Source: Nitrosomonadales bacterium (GTDB lineage: Bacteria > Pseudomonadota > Gammaproteobacteria > Burkholderiales > Methylophilaceae). Taken from it: DNA of 33,554 bases. The DNA lies in NCBI GenBank assembly GCA_028344855.1, contig JAOMCC010000008.1, forward strand, positions 1-33,554. The letters run 5' to 3'. Under the pieces are notes generated by a model. The model was given only the letters and a program-made list of their open reading frames with translations. It searched no databases and was not told the origin of the DNA. Below, piece after piece: positions 17,398 through 28,242 of this stretch; the stretch's first letter is position 1; each line of letters opens with the position of its first letter. The translations under genes and the position numbers were made by a program.

Positions 17398-19230
17398 CTA
17401 ATGAAAAAAATTAAACACTTTTTCAGCAATTTTATTACTTATACCCTCTACATGCATAAGTTCTTCCATCGTTGCATTTTTTACTCCAGCTAAACCACCA
17501 AAATAAACTAACAAACTTTTTCTTTTTTTTAACCCAATTCCTTCAATTTCTTCGATTTTAGATGTGATTCTTGCCTTATCTCTTTTGACTCTATGTCCTG
17601 TTATTGCAAATCTGTGAGCTTCATCTCTAATATTTTGTATTAAATGAAATCCCAAGTTATTTTTATCTATACAATCCAAAACTAACCCGTTTGATGTATA
17701 TAATTTTTCAGTACCTGGTTTTCTTAATGGTCCTTTAGAAACTCCAACAAGAAGAATATCAGCGATTCCAAGATCTTGCATTATTCTCTTAGCTACACTT
17801 AACTGACCTTTTCCTCCATCAATTAAAATAATATCTGGTTTTCTTAGATCTTCAGAAATAATTTTTTTATATCTTCTTTCCAAAACCTGCCGCATCGCGG
17901 CATAATCATCACCAGGTTGAATGTCTTTAATATTATATTTTCTATAATCTTTATTTTGCATAGTATTGTTATCAAAAACCACACAAGATGCGACAGTATG
18001 TTCACCCATAGTATGACTTACATCGAAACATTCAATTCTACTTATTTGTTCTGGAAGGTTTAAAAGTTTTCGAAATGCTTGTACCCTATTCACCTTGCTT
18101 GCATGTTCGTTCTGTTTCTGTTTTAAAGCTATTTTGGCATTTTTACTTGCCATTGTAAGCCACAACTTTTTATCACCCATAATTTTTGAAATAATTTTAA
18201 TTTTTGGATAATTTTTTAATTGAAAAAAATTATTTATAAGGTTTTTATCAAAATTCTTCTCAACAACAAGAACAGTCGGCGGTGCTTTTTGATCATAGTA
18301 TTGCGTTAAAAAAACTTCAATAATATTTTCAATATTTTGCACCACTGAATTTTTAGGAAAAAAACTTTTATCTCCAAGATGTCTTCCCCCTCTAATCATA
18401 ACTAAATTAACACAAACTTCACCTAAATCTTCTGCTACAGCAATTATATCAGCATCATTTTCACTAAAATCACTTACAGATTGCTTAAGTCTTACTTGTC
18501 TTAAGCTTTGTATTCTATCTCTAAACATAGCGGCTTTTTCATATTCAAATTCCTCAGAGCTCTCATTCATTCTTTTTGTTAAGTCACCTATAACTTCAGT
18601 TTCCTTTCCTTGCAAAAATAGTACCGCTTGTTTAATATCATTTTGATAGCTATTTTTATCAATTAAATCGACACATGGTGCTGTGCATCTTTTAATTTGA
18701 TGTTGTAAACAAGGTCTAGTTCTATTATTAAAAACAGAATCTTCGCATGTCCTTAGCATAAATACTTTTTGAAGTAACTGAATACTTTGTCTAACTGCAT
18801 TGGAGTTTGGAAACGGTCCAAAATATTGATTTCCTTTCTTTTGTGATCCACGATGAAACATTAATCTTGGAAAGTTATCGCCTGTAATCATTAAATAAGG
18901 ATATGATTTATCATCTCTAAAAATAACATTGTAACGAGGTAAAATTTTCTTTATTAGATTATTTTCTAAAATTAATGCGTCCGCCTCTGAATTAGTTACT
19001 GTAAACTCAATTGAATTAATATTCCCAATCATAAGCCTTGTTCTAGGACTAGATTGTTTTTTTACAAAATATGAAGCAACTCTTTTCTTTATATTTTTAG
19101 CTTTACCAATATAAATTACTTCCATTTTGGAGTTTATCATTCGATAAACTCCTGGAAGACTAGGCAAAGTTTTGATTTTAGATTTTAAATGCTCCAAAAC
19201 TAACCTAACAGATTGCCCCCAATTGACCAA
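17398..19230 (-). CDS. uvrC: Excinuclease ABC subunit C (true start may be TTG at 19197)
   Basis: LPSLPGVYRMINSKMEVIYIGKAKNIKKRVASYF (GIY-YIG), UVR motif, C-terminal RNase H-like IECFDVSHTMGEHTVAS and HhH domain. Confidence 0.95.
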   Translation of the reverse strand: MVNWGQSVRLVLEHLKSKIKTLPSLPGVYRMINSKMEVIYIGKAKNIKKRVASYFVKKQSSPRTRLMIGNINSIEFTVTNSEADALILENNLIKKILPRYNVIFRDDKSYPYLMITGDNFPRLMFHRGSQKKGNQYFGPFPNSNAVRQSIQLLQKVFMLRTCEDSVFNNRTRPCLQHQIKRCTAPCVDLIDKNSYQNDIKQAVLFLQGKETEVIGDLTKRMNESSEEFEYEKAAMFRDRIQSLRQVRLKQSVSDFSENDADIIAVAEDLGEVCVNLVMIRGGRHLGDKSFFPKNSVVQNIENIIEVFLTQYYDQKAPPTVLVVEKNFDKNLINNFFQLKNYPKIKIISKIMGDKKLWLTMASKNAKIALKQKQNEHASKVNRVQAFRKLLNLPEQISRIECFDVSHTMGEHTVASCVVFDNNTMQNKDYRKYNIKDIQPGDDYAAMRQVLERRYKKIISEDLRKPDIILIDGGKGQLSVAKRIMQDLGIADILLVGVSKGPLRKPGTEKLYTSNGLVLDCIDKNNLGFHLIQNIRDEAHRFAITGHRVKRDKARITSKIEEIEGIGLKKRKSLLVYFGGLAGVKNATMEELMHVEGISNKIAEKVFNFFH

Positions 19231-19379
19231 TCTTCTCCTTTAATCTCTTCAAAAACAATATATGTATATGATGCGGGTTTACTTGCAACTCTTTGCATTA
19301 AATCAGTCATTTCTTTTGCTATTTCTTTTTTTTGGTCTTTATTTAAATTTCCTGCAAGTTTTACATTTATATAAGGCAT
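19200..19379 (-). CDS. 4-oxalocrotonate tautomerase-family protein (59 aa), absent from ORF track
   Basis: Minus-strand MPYINVKLAGNLNKDQKKEIAKEMTDLMQRVASKPASYTYIVFEEIKGEDWSIGGNLLG*; conserved Pro after Met; overlaps or abuts the 5' end of uvrC. Confidence 0.85.
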   Translation of the reverse strand: MPYINVKLAGNLNKDQKKEIAKEMTDLMQRVASKPASYTYIVFEEIKGEDWSIGGNLLG

Positions 19380-19380
19380 A

Positions 19381-20010
19381 TCAGTTCTCCATTTCAGTTT
19401 TAATTGATAAAAATACTTCGTGAAACATTTTCTCAGTTAATCTTTTAGTCTGAGTATTGTATCTACTACAATGATAGCTATCAAACATGATTAAATTGTT
19501 TGGTAACTTATGTCTACTTCCATGAGAAAATTTATACTCTTTCTTAGTTAAATTCAATGCCATTAAAACAGCATTGTGAGCAATCATGCCTAATGCAAGT
19601 AAAATTGAACCTTTATCTAGTTCAATAATTTCAGATTTAAGAAACTTATTACAATTTTTAATTTCAATGGTGTTGGGTTTGTTGTCAGGGGGTAAGCATT
19701 TAACTGCATTTGTAATCCGACAATTATTTAAAATTAAGTTATCACTTAATGATTCTGATTTTTTAGCATTACAGAATCCAAATTTATACAAAGTTTTAAA
19801 AAGTAAAATACCTGCATAGTCACCGGTAAAAGGTCTACCGGTCTTATTGGCTCCATGCATTCCTGGTGCTAAACCAACAATTAAAAATGGGGGTTTATCT
19901 TCACCTATAGAAGGTACTGGTTTACAAAAATAATCTGGATTTTTGTTTTTAACTTGAATCAAAAAAGAATTTAATCTATCACAATCTTTGCAGTTAGAAT
20001 CATATTTCAT
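19381..20010 (-). CDS. Uracil-DNA glycosylase, family 5 (UDGb)-like
   Basis: GLAPGMHGANKTGRPFTGDYAG motif A, SYHCSRYNTQTKRLT motif B, N-terminal Cys pairs compatible with an Fe-S cluster. Confidence 0.8.
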   Translation of the reverse strand: MKYDSNCKDCDRLNSFLIQVKNKNPDYFCKPVPSIGEDKPPFLIVGLAPGMHGANKTGRPFTGDYAGILLFKTLYKFGFCNAKKSESLSDNLILNNCRITNAVKCLPPDNKPNTIEIKNCNKFLKSEIIELDKGSILLALGMIAHNAVLMALNLTKKEYKFSHGSRHKLPNNLIMFDSYHCSRYNTQTKRLTEKMFHEVFLSIKTEMEN

Positions 20011-20018
20011 AATTCATT

Positions 20019-22577
20019 TTATACAGAATTTATTTCTATTACTTTATTATTTTTGTAATCGGTGAGTTGATCAAAATTAAGATAAGTATAAATTTCATCT
20101 GATTTGTCATCAATTTTTTCAGCCATTAATTTTAAATATTCTTCTTTGGTTGGAATGTAGCCTAGAAGTGAACACAATGCTGCTAATTCAGCAGATCCCA
20201 AATATACTTGAGCACCTGCACCCATTCTATTATCAAAATTTCTTGTGCTAGTTGAAAAAACAGTTGCATTATCCGCAACTCTTGCCTGGTTTCCCATACA
20301 TAAACTACATCCTGGAACTTCAGTTCGAGCACCAGCTAAATTAAAAGTTTTATAAACTCCTTCTTTTTTTAATTGAGATTCATCCATTCTAGTGGGTGGG
20401 GCAATCCATAATTTAGTCTTAATTTTATTGTTTCCCTCTAATACTTTTCCAGCTGCACGATAATGACCAATGTTAGTCATACAGCTTCCTATAAAAACTT
20501 CATCAATTTGATTATTTGCAATTTCAGATAAGGTTTTAATATTATCTGGATCATTTGGACAAGCGATTAAAGGCTCAGTAATTTTATTTAAATCTATATT
20601 CAAAATATATGCATATTCTGCATGGTGATCAGGCTCTAACAAAACTGGTTTTTTCAACCACTTTTGCATATTTTTAATTCTTCTTTTTAATGTTCTAGAA
20701 TCTTGATAACCATTAGCAACCATGTTCTGTAATAAAACAATATTTGAATTTAAAAATTCAATTATTGGTTCCTTGTTTAATCTAACACTACATCCATTAG
20801 ATGATCTTTCAGCTGATGCGTCAGAAAATTCAAAAGCTTGCTCTACTTTTAAATCTGGTAATCCTTCAATTTCAAGAATACGTGCATTAAATATATTTTT
20901 TTTACCTTGTTTACCAATAGTTAATTCACCTCTTTTGATAGCAAAATAAGGTATAGAATTTACTAAATCTCTTAAAGTAATACCTGGTTGTATTTCTCCA
21001 CTAAATCTAACTAAAACTGATTCAGGCATATCAAGTGGCATAACACCAATAGCTGCAGCAAAAGCAACCAAACCCGAACCAGCGGGAAAAGAAATGCCTA
21101 TTGGAAATCTTGTATGAGAATCACCTCCTGTACCAACGGTATCCGGTAAAATCATTCTATTTAACCATGAATGAATAACGCCATCGCCGGCCTTTAATGA
21201 AATACCACCTCTGCTACTTATAAAATCTGGTAATGAATGCTGAAGTTCTAAATCAACTGGTTTTGGATATGCTGCAGTATGACAAAAACTTTGCATTACT
21301 AAATCTGAAGAAAATCCAAGGCATGCTAACTCCTTTAATTCATCTCTAGTCATTGCCCCAGTAGTATCTTGAGAGCCTACAGTGTTAATTTTTGGTTCGC
21401 AGTAAATACCAGGGCTAATACCTTCAACACCACAGGCTTTACCTACTATTTTTTGAGCTAATGTAAAACCTTTTTTATTTGTATCGTCTTGTGAAATTAT
21501 ATCGATGAACTTATCTGATGAATTTAATTTTAATGCGAGCCTTGCTTTTTCTGTAAGTCCCTTTCCTATAATTAAAGGTATTCTTCCCCCAGCCCTAAAT
21601 TCATCCAAAATTGTAATTGGATTAAGTTTAAAATTTATTATTTCCTTTCCTTTTTTATCTAAAATATTTTTTTCTTGAAGATTAATCTCGATTTCGTCAC
21701 CTGTTTTTAATTTTGAAACATCGCATTCAATCGGAAGAGCGCCCGAATCTTCAGCTGTATTAAAAAAAATTGGAGCTATTTTTGTTCCCAAAATTATTCC
21801 GCCTGAACTTTTATTTGGAACAAAAGGTATTTTCTGTCCAAAATGCCATTGCAATGAATTTATTGCAGATTTTCTAGAAGAACCTGTCCCGACAATGTCA
21901 CCTACAAAAGCAATTGGTAATTTTTTTAATTTAAGTTTATCTATTAACTTAAATATATTGGGGATTTTATTTAAGAACATTGATTTAGCATGAAGAGGAA
22001 TATCAGATCTTGACCATGCTTCTTGGGCAGGTGACAAATCATCAGTGTTTGTTTCTCCGTCCACTTTAAAAACAATCACTTTGAGAGCTTCTTGAATGTT
22101 TGTTTTTGATTTAAACCATTCAGCCTCAGCCCACATATTAAGCAAATTTGTTGCATGAGTGTTTCCATCTTTATGTAATTTTTCTACATCATAAAATGCA
22201 TCAAAAATAAGTGTAATTTTTGATAAAGCTTTAACAGCCAGATTAGCTTTATCTGTTTCTAAAAGCTTAATTAATGACTGAACATTATATCCACCAAGCA
22301 TTGTTCCTAATAGTTCAATTGCATATTCACAATCAATATAAGGCGAACATGATTTATTATTAGCTAAATCATTTAAAAAGGCAGCTTTTACAAAAGCAGC
22401 TTGATCTACACCTGCTGGAACTCGATTTTTGAACAAATCAAGTAAAAAATTTGAATTTTCGATTGAATCTTTTTTCAATAACTCTACTAAAGATGCAGTT
22501 TGTTCTGCATTTAAAGGTTGTGATGGTAATCCTTGCTTTTCTCTTTCAGTTTGATTAGATAGATACAAATCTAACAT
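20019..22577 (-). CDS. acnB: Aconitate hydratase B / 2-methylisocitrate dehydratase
   Basis: 852 aa; AcnB-type layout, [57 protein letters not shown]. Confidence 0.95.
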   Translation of the reverse strand: MLDLYLSNQTEREKQGLPSQPLNAEQTASLVELLKKDSIENSNFLLDLFKNRVPAGVDQAAFVKAAFLNDLANNKSCSPYIDCEYAIELLGTMLGGYNVQSLIKLLETDKANLAVKALSKITLIFDAFYDVEKLHKDGNTHATNLLNMWAEAEWFKSKTNIQEALKVIVFKVDGETNTDDLSPAQEAWSRSDIPLHAKSMFLNKIPNIFKLIDKLKLKKLPIAFVGDIVGTGSSRKSAINSLQWHFGQKIPFVPNKSSGGIILGTKIAPIFFNTAEDSGALPIECDVSKLKTGDEIEINLQEKNILDKKGKEIINFKLNPITILDEFRAGGRIPLIIGKGLTEKARLALKLNSSDKFIDIISQDDTNKKGFTLAQKIVGKACGVEGISPGIYCEPKINTVGSQDTTGAMTRDELKELACLGFSSDLVMQSFCHTAAYPKPVDLELQHSLPDFISSRGGISLKAGDGVIHSWLNRMILPDTVGTGGDSHTRFPIGISFPAGSGLVAFAAAIGVMPLDMPESVLVRFSGEIQPGITLRDLVNSIPYFAIKRGELTIGKQGKKNIFNARILEIEGLPDLKVEQAFEFSDASAERSSNGCSVRLNKEPIIEFLNSNIVLLQNMVANGYQDSRTLKRRIKNMQKWLKKPVLLEPDHHAEYAYILNIDLNKITEPLIACPNDPDNIKTLSEIANNQIDEVFIGSCMTNIGHYRAAGKVLEGNNKIKTKLWIAPPTRMDESQLKKEGVYKTFNLAGARTEVPGCSLCMGNQARVADNATVFSTSTRNFDNRMGAGAQVYLGSAELAALCSLLGYIPTKEEYLKLMAEKIDDKSDEIYTYLNFDQLTDYKNNKVIEINSV

Positions 22578-22726
22578 TTAATTCCTTATTACATCATTAA
22601 TATGGCTATAAACCTCTATTTTAATGTAAATAAAACGATTTCCCAAAGATTAAATAAATCTAAACTGCATAAAAAAAATAATTCATTTTTAATGTAAAAT
22701 ATAATTATGAATTTAAAGGTTATCTT

Positions 22727-24097
22727 ATGATTTCTGCATTAACTGCAATTTCACCAATAGATGGAAGGTATTCCCTTCAAACTGAACCCTTAAGAGCTAC
22801 ATTCAGTGAATATGGTTTAATTCACAAAAGAGTAAAAATAGAAATTTTGTGGTTAATAGCCCTAAGTAAAGACAAAGAAATCAAAGAAGTTCCAAGATTT
22901 TCTGCTAAAACTTCCTCTAAATTAAAAAACATCATTAAAAATTTTAGTTTAAAAGATGCTCAAGCCATAAAAAAAATTGAAAAAATAACTAATCATGATG
23001 TAAAAGCGATTGAATACTGGTTAAAAAATGCTCTTAAAAATGAAAAAGAAATTGTTAATGTAAGTGAATTTATTCATTTTGCATGCACATCTGAAGATAT
23101 AAATAATCTTGCTTATGCATTAATGTTGAAAGAAAGTTTACAAAAAGTTCTTATACCTTCAATAGATTCTCTCATAAAACAAACAAGTAAATATTCTAAT
23201 AAATATTCTAATATTCCAATGTTAGCAAAAACACATGGACAAACAGCAAGTCCAACTGCATTAGGAAAAGAATTTGCAAATTATACTTACAGACTTACAA
23301 GACAAATTTTACAACTAAAAAATCAAAAAATACTTGGTAAAATTAATGGAGCTGTTGGCAATTTTAATTCTCATGTATCTGCATATCCAAAAAAGAACTG
23401 GATAAAATTTTCTAAGAAGTTTATAGAATCAATTGATTTAGTTTACAATCCATACACAACTCAAATTGAACCTCACGACTTCATGGCAGAAATCTTCCAT
23501 ATAATTTCTAGAATAAATACTATTTTGATTGATTTTAACCGGGATATTTGGATCTATATTTCAATTGGTTATTTCAAACAAAAAACAATAAAAAAAGAAG
23601 TTGGTTCTTCAACTATGCCTCATAAGATCAACCCTATTGACTTTGAAAATTCTGAAGGTAATTTGGGTATGTCAAATTCATTACTGATTCATTTTTCTGA
23701 AAAACTTCCTATTTCAAGATTGCAAAGAGATCTTACTGATTCGACAGTGCTAAGAAATATAGGGTTAGCTTTTAGTTTTAGCTTAATAGCATATAATTCA
23801 TGTTTAAAAGGTCTTTCTAAACTAGAAATTAATAAAGTTCAAATAGACAAAGACCTAGATCAAGCCTGGGAAATTCTAGCAGAACCAATTCAAACTATTA
23901 TGAGGAAGAATAAAATAAAAAATCCTTATGAAAAACTAAAAGACTTAACTAGAGGTAACCAAAATATAAATAAAGAATCCTTACATAAATTTATTAAACT
24001 TCTTAAATTACCCAAAGAAGATAAAGATTATCTTTTAAATTTAACTCCTCATAACTATATTGGAATAGCTTCATCATTAGCAAGAAAATTTAAATGA
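22727..24097 (+). CDS. purB: Adenylosuccinate lyase
   Basis: ALTAISPIDGRY, KTHGQTASPTALGKE, GSSTMPHKINPIDFENSEGN signature. Confidence 0.96.
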   Translation: MISALTAISPIDGRYSLQTEPLRATFSEYGLIHKRVKIEILWLIALSKDKEIKEVPRFSAKTSSKLKNIIKNFSLKDAQAIKKIEKITNHDVKAIEYWLKNALKNEKEIVNVSEFIHFACTSEDINNLAYALMLKESLQKVLIPSIDSLIKQTSKYSNKYSNIPMLAKTHGQTASPTALGKEFANYTYRLTRQILQLKNQKILGKINGAVGNFNSHVSAYPKKNWIKFSKKFIESIDLVYNPYTTQIEPHDFMAEIFHIISRINTILIDFNRDIWIYISIGYFKQKTIKKEVGSSTMPHKINPIDFENSEGNLGMSNSLLIHFSEKLPISRLQRDLTDSTVLRNIGLAFSFSLIAYNSCLKGLSKLEINKVQIDKDLDQAWEILAEPIQTIMRKNKIKNPYEKLKDLTRGNQNINKESLHKFIKLLKLPKEDKDYLLNLTPHNYIGIASSLARKFK

Positions 24098-24687
24098 ATG
24101 AAATATTAGTTTTATATTATTCCAAAAGTGGTTCTGTTAAAGAATTGGCATCATTTATTGCTAGAGGGATAAATTCAGTCGATGGTGCAGAGGCAAAATT
24201 AAGAACTGTGCCTGAAATTTTTCCTGAGGTTAAAAAACAAAAAAACTCAATACCTGAAACTGGCTCATTGTATGCGAACCTGGATGACCTTAGTAATTGC
24301 TCAGCATTAGCACTTGGAAGCCCTACGAGATTTGGAAACATGGCAGCACCTTTAAAATATTTTATTGATACAGCAACACCGTTATGGCTAAAAGGCTCTC
24401 TAGAAAATAAACCTGCATGTGTATTTACATCTACTGGATCGCTGCATGGAGGAAATGAATCTACTTTATTAAGTATGCATATACCACTATTTCATATGGG
24501 GATGATTGTTCTAGGTCTTCCTTATTCAATCCCTGAACTTTCTAAAACAAACAGTGGAGGCACTCCATATGGAGCAAGTCATGTTAGCAATCAAGAAAAA
24601 GTTTTATCTATTTCTGAAGAAGAAAAAAAATTATGTATTGCTCAGGGAATTAGATTAGCAGAAATAACTTTAAAGCTTAATAAATGA
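24094..24687 (+). CDS. wrbA: NAD(P)H:quinone oxidoreductase, WrbA-type flavodoxin-fold protein
   Basis: VLYYSKSGSVKELA, GSPTRFGNMAAPLKYFIDTATPLWLKGSL, GTPYGASHVS. Confidence 0.9.
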   Translation: MNEILVLYYSKSGSVKELASFIARGINSVDGAEAKLRTVPEIFPEVKKQKNSIPETGSLYANLDDLSNCSALALGSPTRFGNMAAPLKYFIDTATPLWLKGSLENKPACVFTSTGSLHGGNESTLLSMHIPLFHMGMIVLGLPYSIPELSKTNSGGTPYGASHVSNQEKVLSISEEEKKLCIAQGIRLAEITLKLNK

Positions 24688-25019
24688 ATATTCTCTCTTT
24701 AAGCGCATCCTTAAGCTTGATATGCTTAATAATTTTAAATTTACTCTGGGAAATTTTTTACAATCCATTACAAGAAGACGGTTCATTAATGGTTTTTAAA
24801 TCTTTAATTCTTTTAATTCCATTATCTGGTATTTTAAAAAAAAATTTATATACATACCAATGGTCTAGTATGCTTATATTACTTTTTTTTATAGAAGGTG
24901 TTGTTAGATTTTACAGCGAAGATGGACTTTCACAGATGATGGCTCTATTTCAAATAATTTTAACTATTATTTTTTTTATATCAACTATATTTTTTTGTAA
25001 CATTACAAAACAAAAATGA
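24684..25019 (+). CDS. DUF2069 small membrane protein
   Basis: 111 aa, several TMs; LLWEIFYNPLQEDGSLMVFKSLILLIPL and GVVRFYSEDG; adjacent to wrbA with ATGA overlap. Confidence 0.8.
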   Translation: MNILSLSASLSLICLIILNLLWEIFYNPLQEDGSLMVFKSLILLIPLSGILKKNLYTYQWSSMLILLFFIEGVVRFYSEDGLSQMMALFQIILTIIFFISTIFFCNITKQK

Positions 25020-25750
25020 AAATATTAATTTCAAATGATGATGGCTATAAGGCAAAGGGAATAAAAACGCTAATAACAGAATTAGAAAAAATCGCTGATT
25101 TAATTGTAGTTGCCCCAGATAGAAATCGAAGCGGATCTAGTAGTTCATTAACCTTAGATAAAGCTGTTAAAGTCACAAAATTAAAAAATAATTTTTATTT
25201 TATCAATGGTACACCGACAGACTGCGTACATATTGCACTTACAGGACTAATAAATTTCGTACCTGATTTAGTAATATCAGGCATAAATCATGGGCCCAAC
25301 ATGGGTGATGATACTATTTATTCTGGAACAGTTGCTGCCGCAATGGAAGGTTATTTATTAAATATTCCATCTTTTGCAATATCAATGGGTAATGAGAATC
25401 CAAAATTTTTCGATAGTGGGGCAAAAGTTACTGTTGATCTAATTAAGCTATATAATAAAAAAAAATTAGGGTCGATGCTATTAAATATTAATGTTCCAGA
25501 CGTGCCTTACGAAGAGCTAAAAGGTATGGAGATTACAAGACTTGGTAAAAGACATGCTGCTGAATCTGCAATAAAAAGTGAAGAAAATAAAAATGAGGCA
25601 TTATATTGGATTGGTGCGGCAGGAGAGCCAAATGATGGTGGGCCAGGAACAGATTTTAATTCAATTAGAAAAAAAGTTGTTTCTATTACGCCTATTCACG
25701 CCGATTTAACTGATTATCAAAATATAGAAAAAATAAAAAAATGGGTTTAA
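25016..25750 (+). CDS. surE: 5'/3'-nucleotidase SurE
   Basis: ISNDDGYKAKGIKTL, APDRNRSGSSSSLTL, NGTPTDCVHIAL, SGINHGPNMGDDTIYSGTVAAAMEG. Confidence 0.96.
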   Translation: MKILISNDDGYKAKGIKTLITELEKIADLIVVAPDRNRSGSSSSLTLDKAVKVTKLKNNFYFINGTPTDCVHIALTGLINFVPDLVISGINHGPNMGDDTIYSGTVAAAMEGYLLNIPSFAISMGNENPKFFDSGAKVTVDLIKLYNKKKLGSMLLNINVPDVPYEELKGMEITRLGKRHAAESAIKSEENKNEALYWIGAAGEPNDGGPGTDFNSIRKKVVSITPIHADLTDYQNIEKIKKWV

Positions 25751-25757
25751 AAATAAA

Positions 25758-26642
25758 ATGAAAAGAAAAATATTTTTTTTACTAATATTAGTCTTATTAT
25801 CTGGTTGTGCATCTCAATTTCCAGCACCAGTTGATGGTGAGAGAAAAGAAATTAAAAAAACCAGCAAAGAATGTCCGGATATTTATACTGTTCAAAGAAA
25901 TGAGACGATATTTAGTATAAGCTTAAAATGTGGATTTGATTATAGAGAGGTTGCTTCATCTAATGGATTAAAAAAACCTTTTTTTGTAAAACCTGGAGAT
26001 CGAATAAGGTTTGATATTTTAAGAAAAAGTAAGGTTACAACTTCAAAGGAAGAAAGTATTAATGATGAAGTAAAAACTATTCCATTTGATGAGGATAAGA
26101 TTATTGAAGATAATATTTATACGGACGAACAAACATATCAAGAAGACTCAGATATTTCGTTTCAATATGGAGACCCTATACAAATAGACCAACCAAAAGT
26201 TATTCGAGAAAGGTATTCAAAAAAATCAATTAAGAAATCAAAAAAACTCTCAGCTTTAAAAGAAAAAAATTTAAAAAATTGGGATTGGCCAACTGACGGC
26301 AAAGTAACTTCTTTCTTCAATCAATCAACTGACAAAAAAGGTATAGAAATTTTAGGTCTAGAAGGTCAAGAAATAAGGGCTGTTGCAAAAGGAAAGGTTA
26401 TATATGTAGGCGAAGATTTAGCAGGATATGGGAAACTAACAATTATTAAACATGAAAATAAACTATTGAGTGTTTATGGGCACCAACAGTCAATTTTAGT
26501 AATTGAAGGTCAAACTGTTCAAGCCGGTCAAACAATTGGAACTATGGGTAATAGCGGAACTGACGAAATCAAACTGTTATTTGAAATAAGAAGAGAAGGT
26601 GCATCAGTGGACCCAATCAACTTCTTAAAAAAATTATCCTAG
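25758..26642 (+). CDS. nlpD: NlpD-like lipoprotein (LysM + LytM/M23 domain)
   Basis: Lipobox LLSGCAS; LysM YTVQRNETIFSISLKCGFDYREVASSNGL; degenerate LytM domain with GH..LLFEIR and missing metal ligands. Confidence 0.85.
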   Translation: MKRKIFFLLILVLLSGCASQFPAPVDGERKEIKKTSKECPDIYTVQRNETIFSISLKCGFDYREVASSNGLKKPFFVKPGDRIRFDILRKSKVTTSKEESINDEVKTIPFDEDKIIEDNIYTDEQTYQEDSDISFQYGDPIQIDQPKVIRERYSKKSIKKSKKLSALKEKNLKNWDWPTDGKVTSFFNQSTDKKGIEILGLEGQEIRAVAKGKVIYVGEDLAGYGKLTIIKHENKLLSVYGHQQSILVIEGQTVQAGQTIGTMGNSGTDEIKLLFEIRREGASVDPINFLKKLS

Positions 26643-26647
26643 TGTAA

Positions 26648-27016
26648 TTATTTCTTTTCGTTATCTTTAAGGTATTTTTTTACTTCCCTCATATCATATT
26701 CTCGAGCCCACTTAATTATTTCGTCAAAGGCAGGAGCACCAAGTTCTCCAGTTTGAGCATGAATTCCAGCTCTGTCTCTAACAAACAAAACTGAAGGTAC
26801 TTCTTCAAGATCAAAATAATCAGCGATAACTTTATCTTTATCTATATCAACCATTCCAAAAATAATATCTTTATTTTTCTTAGCTGCAGCTTCAAATATA
26901 GGGGTAAATGCAAGACAAGGTTTGCACCACGTTGCCCAAAAATCTACTATCACAAAATCATTTTCTTCTATTGTAGTTTTAAAATTTTTTTCTGTAAGTG
27001 TCATCAAATTACTCAT
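26648..27016 (-). CDS. Thioredoxin (likely start at internal Met 27016; ORF track starts at 27058)
   Basis: FVIVDFWATWCKPCLAFTPIFE active site, DIDKDKVIADYFDLEEVPSVLFV; start 27016 avoids overlap with the upstream gene. Confidence 0.9.
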   Translation of the reverse strand: MSNLMTLTEKNFKTTIEENDFVIVDFWATWCKPCLAFTPIFEAAAKKNKDIIFGMVDIDKDKVIADYFDLEEVPSVLFVRDRAGIHAQTGELGAPAFDEIIKWAREYDMREVKKYLKDNEKK

Positions 27017-27023
27017 AATTATC

Positions 27024-27608
27024 CTATTTCCATTCATTAACAAAATAAATATCGCCAAGCGGTTTTCTCGATCTAACTTGTGTTTCTTTATCTTTCTGTA
27101 CCTTGCTCAACTTGGATTCATCAAGTTGTTTTCCTACTGCCATACAAGATAAAATATCAAATTGCTTCGGGATATTTGATAGTTTTCTAATCTTTTCTTG
27201 ATCAAATCCACCCATTTGATGAGTACTTAAACCAATACTGGTTGCTTGTAAACATATATTTTCTGCAGCAGCTCCTGTATCATAATGTGACCAGCGATTT
27301 GGCTCATTGTTATGATTAAAGTTTTTATTTGCACATATGACTATTATAATTGATGTATCCATTGCCCAGTTTTGATTTCCTACAGACAAACAATTCAACA
27401 CACTCACCCATGATGTTGTATCTTCTTTTTTAAATAAAATAAATTGCCATGGTTGGTCACCGTAACAAGAAGGAGCCCATCTTGCTGCTTCGAATAATGA
27501 TTTTATCAGATTCTCTTCAATAACATGATTTGAATCAAAAGCGCGGGGGCTCCACCTTTCAGAAATTAAATCATTTATAGGTACAATGGTCTCAGCTATT
27601 TTTTTCAT
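27024..27608 (-). CDS. Nitroreductase family protein
   Basis: SERWSPRAFDSNHVIEENLIKSLFEAARWAPSCYGDQPWQFILF; FMN-dependent nitroreductase pattern. Confidence 0.92.
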   Translation of the reverse strand: MKKIAETIVPINDLISERWSPRAFDSNHVIEENLIKSLFEAARWAPSCYGDQPWQFILFKKEDTTSWVSVLNCLSVGNQNWAMDTSIIIVICANKNFNHNNEPNRWSHYDTGAAAENICLQATSIGLSTHQMGGFDQEKIRKLSNIPKQFDILSCMAVGKQLDESKLSKVQKDKETQVRSRKPLGDIYFVNEWK

Positions 27609-27739
27609 TAATTTTTAACTTCTTTAAACAAAGATTTGAAATTAGCCCAAGTTTAGCTTAAATATGTTTATATTAAAATACAATTTACTATGATCAGACA
27701 TTATTAATTATTAAAATTCAAAAATTTTTAATTTTCGAT

Positions 27740-28201
27740 ATGAATACTATAAAACTAAACGAATTCTTTATGCAAGAGGCTTTAAAAGAAGCAAATCTAT
27801 CTTTTAAAAAAAATGAAGTCCCTGTCGGTGCAGTATTAGTTCATGAGAACAAAGTAATTGCTTGTGGACACAACCTATGTATTTCTAAAAATAATCCGTG
27901 CGCACATGCTGAAATCATTGCTATTCAGAATGGATGTAAATCTCTTAAAAACTACAGGCTTATAAATTGCTCTCTATATGTTACCTTAGAACCCTGCGTA
28001 ATGTGTCTCGGCGCTATTTTTAATGCTCGAATAAGTAAATTAATTTTTGGAGCCTATGATCTAAAAACAGGCGCTTGTGGAAGTACAATTAGTCTAAGTA
28101 ATAACAAAGACTTAAATCATCATTGCACAAGTATTACTGGAGGAATCTTAGAAAAAGAATCACGAGAGCTACTCCAAAATTTCTTTAAGAAAAAAAGATA
28201 A
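27740..28201 (+). CDS. tadA: tRNA-specific adenosine deaminase
   Basis: VPVGAVLVHENKVIACGHN, HAEIIAI, LEPCVMCLGAIFNARI, FGAYDLKTGACGS. Confidence 0.95.
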   Translation: MNTIKLNEFFMQEALKEANLSFKKNEVPVGAVLVHENKVIACGHNLCISKNNPCAHAEIIAIQNGCKSLKNYRLINCSLYVTLEPCVMCLGAIFNARISKLIFGAYDLKTGACGSTISLSNNKDLNHHCTSITGGILEKESRELLQNFFKKKR

Positions 28202-28230
28202 AAAAACCGTGACATAATCACGGTTTTTTT
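28201..28230. terminator. Bidirectional intrinsic terminator between convergent tadA and BI-1 gene
   Basis: AAAAAACCGTGA-CATAA-TCACGGTTTTTTT: 6-bp GC-containing stem (28207-28212/28218-28223) flanked by A and T tracts. Confidence 0.9.
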
Positions 28231-28242
28231 ACCTTACCGATA

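Noticed and set aside
19586-20949. Plus-strand ORFs 19586-19819 and 20722-20949
   Set aside because: Antisense to the UDG gene and acnB; no domain signal.
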